This document shows positions 27,462-35,662 of a stretch of 64,000 nt of DNA, piece after piece (the stretch's first letter is position 1; every line of letters starts with the position of its first letter). The stretch lies in NCBI RefSeq assembly GCF_042652085.1, contig NZ_JBHSJF010000006.1, positions 868,001 through 932,000 on the forward strand. The letters are read 5' to 3'. This stretch comes from Flaviflagellibacter deserti. GTDB taxonomy: Bacteria > Pseudomonadota > Alphaproteobacteria > Rhizobiales > Methylopilaceae. The notes below the pieces were generated by a model. It was not told the DNA's origin, made no database searches, and saw nothing but the letters and a program-made list of their open reading frames with translations. A program made the position numbers and the translations under genes.

Positions 27462-28760
27462 ATGGCACCGGGCCACGTCCCAGCTCAGATTACATCCAGT
27501 TCCGCTCCGAGCGAGAAGCTGCGCGCGATGTTCGACGCGGCCGTCGCGGCGGCATTGCCGTCGGTCATCGTCCCGCAGCATCTGCCGCCGATCCCGAAGG
27601 GCCGCACCATCGTGATCGGAGCAGGCAAGGCCTCCGCAGCGATGGCCAAGGCCGTCGAGGACAACTGGACCGGCCCGCTCGAGGGCCTCGTCGTCACCCG
27701 CTACGGCCACGCCGTCCATTGCGACAGGATCGAGATCGTCGAGGCCTCGCATCCGGTGCCTGACGCCGCCGGCGAGGACGCCGCGCGCCGGATCCTCGAA
27801 AAAGTCCAGGGCCTCAACGAGGACGACCTCGTCATCGCGCTCATCTCCGGCGGCGGCTCGGCGCTGATGGCGCTTCCGGCCGAAGGCCTGACGCTCGCCG
27901 ACAAGCAGGCGCTCAACAAAGCGCTCCTCGCCTCCGGCGCCTCGATCGACGAGATGAACTGCGTCAGGAAGCATCTCTCGGCGATCAAGGGCGGCCGCCT
28001 CGCGGCCGCCGCCTGGCCGGCGACCGTCGTCTCGCTCCTGATCTCCGACGTCCCCGGCGACGACCCGTCCGTCATCGCTTCGGGCCCGACCGTCCCGGAC
28101 CGTACCACTTTCGCCGACGCGCTCGCGATCGTCCGCAAATACAAGATCGAGGAGCCCCGCGCGGCGATCGAACATCTCGAACGTGGCGTCGGCGAAAGCA
28201 TCAAGCCCGGCGACGCGAAGCTGTCGCGCGCGAGCCTCAAAATGGTCGCGACGCCCCAGATGTCGCTGGAAGCGGCGGCCGAGGTCGCCCGTCAGGCCGG
28301 CCTGACGCCGATCATCCTCGGCGACGCCATCGAGGGCGAGGCGCGGGAGGTCGCGCGCGTGATGGCCGGTATTGCCCGTCAGGTCGTCCAGTACGATCAG
28401 CCGGCAAAAAAGCCCTGCGTGCTGCTCTCCGGCGGCGAGACCACGGTCACCGTGCGCGGCAAGGGTCGCGGCGGCCGCAACGCCGAATTCCTCCTCGCGC
28501 TCACCGTCGCGCTCGACGGCCTGAAGGGCGTCCACGCGCTCGCGGCCGACACCGACGGCATCGATGGCAGCGAGGATAATGCGGGCGCGATCGCGCTCGA
28601 CGACACCCTCTCGCGCGCAGCCGACAAGGGTGTCAGCGCCAAACTCAAACTCGCGGACAATGACGGCTACGGCTTCTTTTCCGCGCTCGACAGCCTTGTG
28701 ACGACGGGACCCACGCTGACCAACGTCAACGACTTCCGCGCCATCCTTATCACTGACTGA
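27462..28760 (+). CDS. Glycerate 2-kinase (MOFRL family)
   Basis: 432 residues. The N-terminal DUF4147 domain has VIGAGKASAAMAKAVE and ALISGGGSALM, and the C-terminal MOFRL domain contains LSGGETTVTVRGKGRGGRN and DTDGIDGSED. Enzymes of this type phosphorylate D-glycerate at carbon 2, giving 2-phosphoglycerate. They are often mislabelled hydroxypyruvate reductase (ttuD). The ATG follows GGAAGG. Pyruvate kinase lies 35 bases downstream, so the pair can carry glycerate to pyruvate together with enolase. Confidence 0.92.
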   Translation: MAPGHVPAQITSSSAPSEKLRAMFDAAVAAALPSVIVPQHLPPIPKGRTIVIGAGKASAAMAKAVEDNWTGPLEGLVVTRYGHAVHCDRIEIVEASHPVPDAAGEDAARRILEKVQGLNEDDLVIALISGGGSALMALPAEGLTLADKQALNKALLASGASIDEMNCVRKHLSAIKGGRLAAAAWPATVVSLLISDVPGDDPSVIASGPTVPDRTTFADALAIVRKYKIEEPRAAIEHLERGVGESIKPGDAKLSRASLKMVATPQMSLEAAAEVARQAGLTPIILGDAIEGEAREVARVMAGIARQVVQYDQPAKKPCVLLSGGETTVTVRGKGRGGRNAEFLLALTVALDGLKGVHALAADTDGIDGSEDNAGAIALDDTLSRAADKGVSAKLKLADNDGYGFFSALDSLVTTGPTLTNVNDFRAILITD

Positions 28761-28795
28761 AGAAGGGAGGCGGGGTCGGGACCCCGCGAGATCGC

Positions 28796-30214
28796 ATGCG
28801 TGATCGCAAAGCCAAGATTGTTGCCACCGTCGGCCCGGCCAGCTCGAGCCCGGAACAGCTCCGCGCCCTGTTCGAGGCCGGCGTCGACATGTTCCGTCTC
28901 AATATGAGCCACGGCACGCACGACGACCATCGCGCCCGTTTCGAGGCCATCCGCGCGCTCGAAAAGGAAACCGGCAAACCGATCGGCATCCTTCTCGATC
29001 TGCAGGGCCCGAAGCTCCGCGTCGGCACCTTCGCCGACGGCCCGGTCACGCTCCAGAACGGCGCGCTGTTCCGCTTCGACCTCGATCCGAAGCCGGGCGA
29101 CGTCAGCCGCGCCTACCTCCCGCACCCGGAAATCTTCGCAGCCGCCCGCCCGGGCGTGCAGCTCCTCCTCGATGACGGCAAGATCCGCATGGAGGTGCAG
29201 GAGCACGGCAAGGATTACGCGGTGGGCAAGGTCATCACCGGCGGCGTGCTGTCGGAGCGCAAGGGCGTCAGCGTCGTCGGCGCCGTCCTGCCGCTCGACG
29301 TCATCACCGAGAAGGACCGCCGCGACCTCGAATTCGGTCTCGGTATGGGTGCCGACTGGGTCGCGCTCTCCTTCGTCCAGACCGCGCAGGACCTGCACGA
29401 TGCCCGCAAGCTGATCGGCGGCCGCGCGCTGATCATGTCGAAGATCGAGAAGCCGGCCGCCGTCGACGTCCTGGAAGAGATCGTCGAGGCATCCGATGCC
29501 ATCATGGTCGCCCGCGGCGATCTCGGTGTCGAGATGCAGCCGGAAGAGATCCCGGCCGTGCAGCGCCGCATGATCAAGCTGTCGCGCCAGTATGGCCGCC
29601 CGGTCGTCGTCGCGACGCAGATGCTGGAAAGTATGATCCATTCGCCGACACCGACGCGCGCCGAGGCCTCGGACGTCGCGACCGCCGTCTATGAGGGCGC
29701 GGACGCCGTCATGCTTTCGGCCGAAAGCGCCTCGGGCAAGTTCCCGATCGAGGCCGTGACGATGATGAGCAAGATCGTCGCCAACGTCGAAAAGGATCCG
29801 GAGTACAAGCGCCTGATCCTCAACTCGCATCCGGGCTCGCGCGCGACGATCGCCGACGCGATCTGCGCCTCGCTCGGCACCGTCGCGAGCGTGCTGCCGC
29901 TGACCGCCGCGGCGACCTACACGACCTCGGGCTCGACCACGTTGCGCGCCGCGCGCGAGCGTCCGCTCGTCCCGATCTTCTCGCTGACGCCGAGCATCGA
30001 GACGGCACGCCGCATGTCCTGCGTCTGGGGCGTCACCCCCGTCGTCATCCGCGACATCGAGAAGGTGTCGGAGATCGTCGCCTTCGCGACCGAGGTCGCC
30101 AAGTCGAACGGCGTCGCCAAGGACGGCGACATCATGGCGGTGACGGCCGGCATGCCCTTCGCGCAGTCGGGCACCACCAACCTGCTCCGCATCTTCCAGG
30201 TCGGCGGCGTCTGA
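28796..30214 (+). CDS. pyk: Pyruvate kinase
   Basis: 472 residues, normal for the bacterial enzyme. The start RKAKIVATVGPASS, the active-site MVARGDLGVEM and TQMLESMI, and the C-terminal allosteric-type domain are all present. It transfers phosphate from phosphoenolpyruvate to ADP. It is probably co-transcribed with the glycerate kinase gene upstream and the FAH-family gene 27 bases downstream. Confidence 0.96.
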   Translation: MRDRKAKIVATVGPASSSPEQLRALFEAGVDMFRLNMSHGTHDDHRARFEAIRALEKETGKPIGILLDLQGPKLRVGTFADGPVTLQNGALFRFDLDPKPGDVSRAYLPHPEIFAAARPGVQLLLDDGKIRMEVQEHGKDYAVGKVITGGVLSERKGVSVVGAVLPLDVITEKDRRDLEFGLGMGADWVALSFVQTAQDLHDARKLIGGRALIMSKIEKPAAVDVLEEIVEASDAIMVARGDLGVEMQPEEIPAVQRRMIKLSRQYGRPVVVATQMLESMIHSPTPTRAEASDVATAVYEGADAVMLSAESASGKFPIEAVTMMSKIVANVEKDPEYKRLILNSHPGSRATIADAICASLGTVASVLPLTAAATYTTSGSTTLRAARERPLVPIFSLTPSIETARRMSCVWGVTPVVIRDIEKVSEIVAFATEVAKSNGVAKDGDIMAVTAGMPFAQSGTTNLLRIFQVGGV

Positions 30215-30241
30215 CCGCATAAATAGTTAGGGGAAACGCCA

Positions 30242-31015
30242 ATGGCGAAATGGGTTCGCTTCACCCATCAGGGGAAGACCGCGTTCGGAACGCTCGACGG
30301 CGACAGCATCACCGTCCATTCCGGCGATATGTTCGACGGCGCCACGCCGACCGGCGAGACCGTCGCGCTGTCGTCGGTGTCGCTGCTGGCGCCGACCGAG
30401 CCGACCAAGATCATCGCGATGTGGAACAATTTCCACGCGCTCGCGGCCAAGCTCCAGGTCGCGGAACCCGCCGAGCCGCTGTTCCTCCTGAAGTCGATCT
30501 CGTCGGTCACGACGCCCGGCGCGGTCGTCAGGAAGCCGAAGGGCTATGAGGGCCCGGTCGTGTTCGAGGGCGAGCTCGGCATCATCATCGGCAAGACCGC
30601 GACCCGCATCTCCGAGGAAGAGGCCGCCGCCCACATCTTCGGTTACACCTGCGTGAACGACATCACCGCCGCAGCGATCATCACCAGGGACCCGACCTTC
30701 CCGCAATGGGCGCGCGCCAAGGGCTATGACGGCTTCGGCCCGTTCGGCCCGGTCATCGCGACCGACGTGAAGCCGGAGACGCTGGTGGTGAAGACGGTCC
30801 TGAACGGTCAGGAGCGCCAGAACTACCCGATCGCCGACATGATCTTCCCGGCCGCGAAGCTCGTCTCGCTGCTCTCGCACGACATGACGCTCAACCCGGG
30901 CGACCTGATCGAATGCGGCACCTCGGTCGGCGTCGGCTCGATGAAGGAGCCGGTGAACACGGTCGAGATCATGATCGAGGGCATCGGCACGCTGACCAAC
31001 ACGGTCGAGCTGTGA
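30242..31015 (+). CDS. Fumarylacetoacetate hydrolase family protein
   Basis: 257 residues with the FAH metal-binding pattern (VFEGELGIIIG, then VNDITA), which supplies two Glu and one Asp. Members are diketone hydrolases, acylpyruvases or oxaloacetate decarboxylases. The substrate is not decided here, but a pyruvate-type compound fits the position after pyruvate kinase. The ATG follows AGGGGAA. A long palindrome follows the stop. Confidence 0.88.
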   Translation: MAKWVRFTHQGKTAFGTLDGDSITVHSGDMFDGATPTGETVALSSVSLLAPTEPTKIIAMWNNFHALAAKLQVAEPAEPLFLLKSISSVTTPGAVVRKPKGYEGPVVFEGELGIIIGKTATRISEEEAAAHIFGYTCVNDITAAAIITRDPTFPQWARAKGYDGFGPFGPVIATDVKPETLVVKTVLNGQERQNYPIADMIFPAAKLVSLLSHDMTLNPGDLIECGTSVGVGSMKEPVNTVEIMIEGIGTLTNTVEL

Positions 31016-31019
31016 TCTG

Positions 31020-31056
31020 GACGTCATCCTTCGGCTCGCCGAAGGATGATGACGTC
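31020..31056. repeat. Long palindrome after the FAH-family gene
   Basis: GACGTCATCC and TTCGGC (31020-31035) are matched on the far side by GCCGAA, GGAT and GATGACGTC, with three unpaired bases in the right arm. It starts 4 bases after the stop. There is no T-run, so it may be a processing or stabilising hairpin, or one of the dispersed palindromes of this genome. Confidence 0.6.
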
Positions 31057-31099
31057 CCCCGGGCAAGTGCGCGAAACGCACGCCGATCCGGGGCCCAGC

Positions 31100-31196
31100 G
31101 CATAAGCGCGCCGCAGGCGCTCAATAACTAAAGAGCTTCGCAAATACACGGTCCCGGTTCTCGGGATGCGCTACGCACACCCCGACCGGGAAACGG
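31100..31196. repeat. Direct repeat copy A flanking a GIY-YIG pseudogene
   Basis: The first 34 bases (31100-31133) match 31501-31534 at 31 positions, with the common core CGCGCCGCAGGCGCTCAATA. The rest is a looser match that ends in the shared GGGAAACGG. The stop codon of the GIY-YIG pseudogene begins 2 bases after this copy. Confidence 0.7.
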
Positions 31197-31197
31197 C

Positions 31198-31484
31198 TCA
31201 CAGCATCTCCCCGTAGAGATTCCGCCAGCCGGGATTGCTCTCCTCGATCAGCGCGATCTTCCACGCGCGCCGCCATTTCTTGAGCTGCGCCTCGCGCGCC
31301 CGCGCTTCGAGGATCGAGGCATAGTTCTCGGCCAAAACCAGCATGGTCACGCCGGAGGTCTTGGTGACGCCTCGGCCAGCCCCTCGCGATGCTCGTACAT
31401 CCGGCACGCCAGATCGTTCGTCACGCCCACATAAAGCGTGCCGTTCCTGCCGCTCGCGAGAAGATAGACCCAGAAGCGCCCCAA
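31198..31484 (-). pseudogene. Frameshifted GIY-YIG nuclease-family gene
   Basis: Two reading frames together spell one small GIY-YIG protein of about 95 residues. From a TTG at 31484 one frame gives GRFWVYLLASGRNGTLYVGV and TNDLACRMYEHREGLAEA, the family's catalytic half. A different frame then gives GVTMLVLAENYASILEARAR and KKWRRAWKIALIEESNP down to the stop at 31198. One missing base near 31368-31373 explains the switch. Either the gene is dead or the assembly has a single-base error. Intact members are common in Rhizobiales, usually short orphan genes. Confidence 0.8.
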
Positions 31485-31500
31485 ACCGCCTTCTGGTCAC

Positions 31501-31600
31501 GCATAAACGCGCCGCAGGCGCTCAATAGATAAAGTGCGGCTTCGCCGCGAGGAGCGCTGGATCTCGCGATGCGCTTCGCGCACGCGCTCCGGGGAAACGG
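31501..31600. repeat. Direct repeat copy B flanking a GIY-YIG pseudogene
   Basis: The second copy of the repeat at 31100-31196, in the same orientation. The two copies bracket the pseudogene on both sides at distances of 1 to 17 bases. This copy contains extra small palindromes (GCGGCTTCGCCGC, and GATGCGCTTCGCGCAC). Confidence 0.7.
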
Positions 31601-31608
31601 GACAAACA

Positions 31609-31636
31609 AAAAGGGCCGCCTCTCGGCGGCCCTTTT
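31609..31636 (-). terminator. Rho-independent terminator of frc
   Basis: AAAAGGGCCGCC (31609-31620) pairs with GGCGGCCCTTTT (31625-31636) around a TCTC loop. On the lower strand it lies 22 bases after the frc stop and ends in Ts. It is symmetrical and may act in both directions. Confidence 0.85.
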
Positions 31637-31658
31637 CAATCATTCAGAACCCTAAGGC

Positions 31659-32912
31659 TCAGACGGCCTTGGCTTCGTGAAGCTGGGCGATCTGTTCCTG
31701 GCTGTAGCCGAGGTCGGCGAGCACTTCGTTGGTGTGCTGGCCGAGCAGCGGCGAGGCGGTGACCTCGACCTTCAGGTCCGAGAACTTGATCGGGCTGCCG
31801 ACGGTCAGGTACTTGCCGAGCTTCGGATGATCGACCTCGACGACGGTGCCGCTCTCACGGAGCGACTTGTCGTTGGCGATCTCCTTCATCGACAGGACCG
31901 GCGCGCACGGAATGTCGAACTTGCGCAGGATGTCGACGGCCTCGAACTTGGTCTTGTCCGACAGCCATTCCTCGATGAAGGCGAAGATGTCGAAGATCTT
32001 GTCCTGGCGGGCTTCGGCGGTGTTGTACGCCGGATCCTCGATCCACTCTTCCTTGCCGAGAGCCTTGCAGATCGGCGCCCAGGCATGACCCTGGATGGTG
32101 AAGTAGATGTAGGCGTTCGGGTCGGTTTCCCAGCCCTTGCACTTCAGAACCCAGCCCGGCTGACCGCCGCCGCCGGCATTGCCGCCGCGCGGAACGACGT
32201 CCGAGAACGTGCCGTGCGGGTACTGCGGGTACTCTTCGAGGTAGCCGATGGCGTCGAGACGCTGCTGGTCGCGCAGCTTGACGCGGCAGAGGTTGAGCAC
32301 CGAGTCCTGCATCGAGACGGCGACCTTCTGGCCCTTGCCGCCATTCTTGTTGCGGGCGTGCAGCGCGGTCAGGATGCCGATCGCGAGGTGCATGCCGGTG
32401 TTCGAGTCACCGAGAGCCGCGGCCGACACGGTCGGCGGGCCGTCCCAGAAACCGGTCGTCGAGGCGGCGCCGCCGGCGCACTGGGCGACATTCTCGTAGA
32501 CCTTCAGGTCTTCGTAGTGGTGGCCGTCCGAGAAGCCCTTCACCGAGGCGACGATCAGGCCCGGATTGATGGCCTTGATGTTCTCCCAGGAGAAGCCCAT
32601 GCGGTCGAGCGCGCCCGGGCCGAAGTTCTCGACGAGAACGTCCGACTCCTGGATGAGCTTGGTGAGGACTTCCTTGCCTTGCTGGGTCTTGGTGTCCAGC
32701 GTCAGCGAACGCTTGTTCGAGTTCAGCATGGTGAAGTACAGCGCGTCCGCGTCCTTGACGTGGCGGAGCTGCGAACGGGTCACGTCACCGGCGCCCGGAC
32801 GCTCGACCTTGATCACGTCAGCGCCGAACCACGCCAGAAGCTGCGTGCACGCCGGACCAGCCTGGACGTGCGTGAAGTCGATGATCTTTATACCTTCGAG
32901 TGGCTTCGTCAT
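31659..32912 (-). CDS. frc: Formyl-CoA:oxalate CoA-transferase
   Basis: Class III (CaiB/BaiF) CoA-transferase of 417 residues that moves CoA from formyl-CoA to oxalate, supplying oxalyl-CoA to oxalyl-CoA decarboxylase. With the start MTKPLEGIKI at 32912 the catalytic aspartate in LGDSNTGMH falls exactly at 169, the position known in the Oxalobacter enzyme. Diagnostic stretches HVQAGPACTQ, ENFGPGALDRMGF and RGGNAGGGGQPGW are present. An ATG at 32924 is in frame, but AAGGGA abuts it. The 3' end of oxc lies upstream, and a terminator follows. Confidence 0.95.
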   Translation of the reverse strand: MTKPLEGIKIIDFTHVQAGPACTQLLAWFGADVIKVERPGAGDVTRSQLRHVKDADALYFTMLNSNKRSLTLDTKTQQGKEVLTKLIQESDVLVENFGPGALDRMGFSWENIKAINPGLIVASVKGFSDGHHYEDLKVYENVAQCAGGAASTTGFWDGPPTVSAAALGDSNTGMHLAIGILTALHARNKNGGKGQKVAVSMQDSVLNLCRVKLRDQQRLDAIGYLEEYPQYPHGTFSDVVPRGGNAGGGGQPGWVLKCKGWETDPNAYIYFTIQGHAWAPICKALGKEEWIEDPAYNTAEARQDKIFDIFAFIEEWLSDKTKFEAVDILRKFDIPCAPVLSMKEIANDKSLRESGTVVEVDHPKLGKYLTVGSPIKFSDLKVEVTASPLLGQHTNEVLADLGYSQEQIAQLHEAKAV

Positions 32913-32988
32913 CTGTCGATCCATTCCCTTTCAAGGTTTGCGTTGTTCCTGACGCCCCGACCTTCCGGTGCTGGGTCAGGAAGTGATC

Positions 32989-33026
32989 ATTCCGCCCGGC
33001 AGAAGCAAGGCTTTTCCGGGCGGAAT
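32989..33026 (-). promoter_or_regulatory. Intercistronic hairpin between oxc and frc
   Basis: An 11-base perfect stem, ATTCCGCCCGG (32989-32999) and CCGGGCGGAAT (33016-33026), with a 16-base loop sits in the 152-base gap. There is no T-run on the lower strand. It may stabilise the oxc message or act as a partial stop, letting frc be expressed at another level. Confidence 0.55.
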
Positions 33027-33064
33027 GAAGCCAGCCTTTCGGCCAGCGGATATCTCAGTCCGTC

Positions 33065-33169
33065 TCAGACGCTCTTCTTTTTGACGACGGATTGCGGGTT
33101 GAGGTTTCCGATATTGCCGGATTCGGAACCTGCTTCCGGGTCGATGGCGGCGTTGATCAGGGTCGGCTT
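33065..33169 (-). CDS. oxc: Oxalyl-CoA decarboxylase, C-terminal end (cut by assembly gap)
   Basis: Only the last 34 residues are present (KPTLINAAIDPEAGSESG, then NIGNLNPQSVVKKKSV). This is the characteristic tail of oxalyl-CoA decarboxylase, a thiamine-diphosphate enzyme that turns oxalyl-CoA into formyl-CoA. It stands just upstream of frc, the standard oxalate-degradation pair. The rest is missing because the run of Ns begins here. In the assembled sequence the frame runs on through the Ns into an unrelated gene, which is an artefact. Confidence 0.85.
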   Translation of the reverse strand, partial: KPTLINAAIDPEAGSESGNIGNLNPQSVVKKKSV

Positions 33170-33179
33170 NNNNNNNNNN
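33170..33179. other. Assembly gap (10 N)
   Basis: Ten consecutive Ns, a usual placeholder for a scaffold join of unknown size. The left side is the broken oxc gene. The right side is the 3' end of an RraA-family gene. Most of oxc, over 1.5 kb in other species, must be missing. Confidence 0.97.
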
Positions 33180-33883
33180 GTCTGGTTGGATTTCCAGGCG
33201 TCGTATCGCGCGCGGGTTTCCGCGTTCATGGGATAGAGGCCGGGGAGAGGCACGTCCTTGTCGACTTCGGCCATGATCCAGGCTTCCATCCGCTCCTGTT
33301 CCGGAGCCTCCGCCAGGATGACGTCGAGATAGGCAGCGGGAATGACGACCGCGCCATCCTGATCGACGACGATGACGTCGTCTGGAAACACCGCCACGCC
33401 GCCGCAGGCGATCGGCTCCTGCCATCCGACGAAGGTCAGGCCGGCAACCGAGGGCGGAGCTGCCGCACCATCGCACCAGATCGGCAGGCCGGTGCCCAGC
33501 ACGCCCTCGACGTCGCGCATCACGCCGTCGGTGATCAGCGCGACTACGCCACGCCGCACCATGCGGGCGCAGAGGATGTCGCCGAAAATGCCAGCGTCGA
33601 GGACACCCATCGCATCGGCGACCGCGATCACGCCGTCCGGCATGGCCTCGATCGCGCCACGCGTCGAGATGGGCTTCGACCAGCTTTCGGGCGTCGCCAG
33701 ATCCTCACGCGCGGGCACGAAGCGGAGTGTGAAGGCGCGGCCCACGAGACGCGGCTGCCCGGGACGGATCGGCTTCGTGCCGCGCAGCCAGACATTGCGC
33801 AGTCCCTTCTTGAGAAGGATCGTGGTCAGCGTTGCAGTGGAGACGCCCTTGAGCGTCCGGACGACCTCTGGATCAAGGCTCAT
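33180..33883 (-). CDS. RraA-family protein (HMG/CHA aldolase-like), 3' end at gap
   Basis: About 234 residues from ATG 33883 to the gap, nearly full length. It has the RraA/HMG aldolase fold signature: GDILCARMVRRGVVALITDG followed by VMRDVEG, which supplies the Arg-Asp pair that binds substrate and metal in 4-hydroxy-4-methyl-2-oxoglutarate aldolases. The label RNase E regulator is unlikely here. The C-terminus (RARYDAWKSNQ) looks almost complete, and the stop was probably lost in the gap. It lies 10 bases after the SDR gene, same strand, and they likely share a pathway and the LysR regulator divergent from them. Confidence 0.8.
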
Positions 33884-33893
33884 CAATAAATCC

Positions 33894-34667
33894 TCAGATG
33901 CTGGGAATGAGGCCGCCGTCGATGCGGATAACGGAGCCGGTGATGTAGGACGCGCGGGGGCTGGCGAGGAAGGCGACTGTGTCGCCGTATTCGTGGGGAT
34001 CGCCGTAGCGCCCGACGGGAATGGCCGCAGTGCTTTCGGCGGTGACGTCAGCCACCGGCCGGTTCTCCCGCGACGCTTTCTGCTCGTCGAGAAAGACAAT
34101 GCGATTGGTGGCAATACGACCTGGCAGGACGATGTTCGCGGTGATGCCGTCGCGACCCACTTCCCGGGCCAAAGTCTTCGACCAGCCGACGAGAGCGAGC
34201 CTGAGCGCGTTCGAAATACCGAGATTGGGGATCGGCGCGACGACGCCCGACGAGGTCGAGGTGATGACCCTGCCCCATTTGCGCGCGCGCATTCCTGGAA
34301 GGACCAGATCGGTCACGCCGATCACCGACCGCACCATCTGGTCGAAATGCTTCGACCAAAGCTCTGGTGTTTGCCCGCTGGCTGGCGTCGGCGGCGGACC
34401 GCCGGTGTTGTTGATTAGGATGTCGACCGGGCCGAGTTCGGCCTCGATGCGGCGGATACGCTCCGGCGCCACAGGCAGATCAGCAATATCCCAGCCGATT
34501 GCGATTGCACGAGCCAGACCCTGTGCGGTCTTCTCTGCCGCGCTCTCGTCGATATCGGCAACGGCGACGTTGGCTCCCTCGGCCGAGAGGGCTCGTGCGA
34601 TGGCCCCGCCTAAACCGCCGCCCCCTCCGAACACCAGGGCTGTCCGTTCCTTTAGGTCGAGATCCAT
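33894..34667 (-). CDS. SDR-family protein with non-standard active site
   Basis: 257 residues from ATG 34667, with GGAGG 5 bases upstream. The cofactor motif GGGGGLGGAIARAL and the NNTGGPPP segment fit the short-chain dehydrogenase/reductase fold, and the C-terminus has ITGSVIRIDGGL. The catalytic YxxxK is not visible: after SSGVVAPIPNLG the sequence reads ISNALRLAL. This SNAxR variant exists in a known SDR subgroup, so it may not be a classical oxidoreductase. It is the first gene of the SDR-RraA unit. Confidence 0.85.
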   Translation of the reverse strand: MDLDLKERTALVFGGGGGLGGAIARALSAEGANVAVADIDESAAEKTAQGLARAIAIGWDIADLPVAPERIRRIEAELGPVDILINNTGGPPPTPASGQTPELWSKHFDQMVRSVIGVTDLVLPGMRARKWGRVITSTSSGVVAPIPNLGISNALRLALVGWSKTLAREVGRDGITANIVLPGRIATNRIVFLDEQKASRENRPVADVTAESTAAIPVGRYGDPHEYGDTVAFLASPRASYITGSVIRIDGGLIPSI

Positions 34668-34723
34668 GCTTCCTCCGGCTCGCGGCCAATATGCCGATGT
34701 GGTCGGAGGAGAGAAAAGCTTGT

Positions 34724-34751
34724 GAATTCTAGGTTCACTCCATAGAAATTC
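34724..34751. promoter_or_regulatory. Possible LysR operator (imperfect palindrome)
   Basis: GAATTCTA (34724-34731) faces TAGAAATTC (34743-34751) in the 89-base divergent region between the SDR gene and the LysR gene. This inverted repeat, offset by one inserted base, is AT-rich in a GC-rich setting and ends 5 bases before the LysR start. The position suits autorepression plus control of the divergent pair, as is usual for LysR proteins. Confidence 0.5.
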
Positions 34752-34756
34752 TTCTG

Positions 34757-35662
34757 ATGGAAACGCGCTTTCTCGAAACCTTCCTCCTCGTCGTCGAACA
34801 TGGTTCGCTGGCGGAAGCGTCGCGCCGGCTCGGCATAACACCGGCAGCCGTCGCCCAGCGCATGCAGGCCGTCGAAGAGGAAATTGGGGTACCGCTTCTC
34901 ATCCGCGCCGGGCGACAGGTACGCCCCACCGAAGCCGGCCTCGCAATCCTTGAGCAGAGCCGGCGTATCCTCTCGGATGTCCGTCATTTGCGCACCTTGG
35001 CGGCAAAGGACGAGCCGTCCGGCGAGCTTCGCCTTGGCGCCATTTCCACCGCGCTGATGGGGCTGCTGCCGTCCGCCCTGCAGCGCCTTCGCGGAACGGT
35101 GCCGGACGTCGAAGTTTTCCTCCTACCAGGAACTTCTACGAGCCTCTACCAGAGTCTCAACGAGGGCACGATTGACGCTGCGATCGTGGTGCAACCGCCT
35201 TTTCCGATCCCGAAAAGCTTCGACTGGACTCTTCTGCGATCCGAACGCCTCATCCTCCTTTGCCCAACCATCTGGTCGGAAGAAGACGCCCATACGCTAC
35301 TCGCGACCCGTCCGTTCCTTCGCTATGACCGCAACAATTGGGGCGGCCGGCTCGCCGACCAATACTTGCAGAAATCCGGGATTACGCCGCGCGAATGGCT
35401 GGAACTGGATTCGCTGGAAGCTATCGCGGTCATGGTTGGCAGCGGTCTGGGTGTGGCCCTGGTGCCGGACTGGTCCCGTCCTTGGCCGGACCTCGGAAAC
35501 TTCGTCCGGCTAGAGCTTCCCCTTCCCGCCGAACCGCGCGAGATCGGAATGCTATGGCCGCGGAGCTCCCCTGTTCGGCGCCTTGTCCTGGTTCTCCTCG
35601 ATGCACTTTGCGCCACTCCGAGGGCGTCCTTGTCCGACAATAGGGATATGGCCTCGAGATAG
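34757..35662 (+). CDS. LysR-family transcriptional regulator
   Basis: 301 residues. The N-terminal winged helix-turn-helix (FLLVVEHGSLAEASRRLGIT, then AAVAQRMQAVEEE) is followed by the LysR substrate-binding domain (GELRLGAISTALMGLLPS). It is divergent from the SDR-RraA pair, so it probably controls that pair in response to a pathway compound. The inducer cannot be read from the sequence. Confidence 0.92.
   Translation: METRFLETFLLVVEHGSLAEASRRLGITPAAVAQRMQAVEEEIGVPLLIRAGRQVRPTEAGLAILEQSRRILSDVRHLRTLAAKDEPSGELRLGAISTALMGLLPSALQRLRGTVPDVEVFLLPGTSTSLYQSLNEGTIDAAIVVQPPFPIPKSFDWTLLRSERLILLCPTIWSEEDAHTLLATRPFLRYDRNNWGGRLADQYLQKSGITPREWLELDSLEAIAVMVGSGLGVALVPDWSRPWPDLGNFVRLELPLPAEPREIGMLWPRSSPVRRLVLVLLDALCATPRASLSDNRDMASR

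Noticed and set aside
28667..30220. 517-codon leftward open frame
   Set aside because: Antisense shadow of pyruvate kinase.
31677..33236. 519-codon rightward open frame running through the Ns
   Set aside because: Antisense shadow of frc that also crosses the assembly gap.
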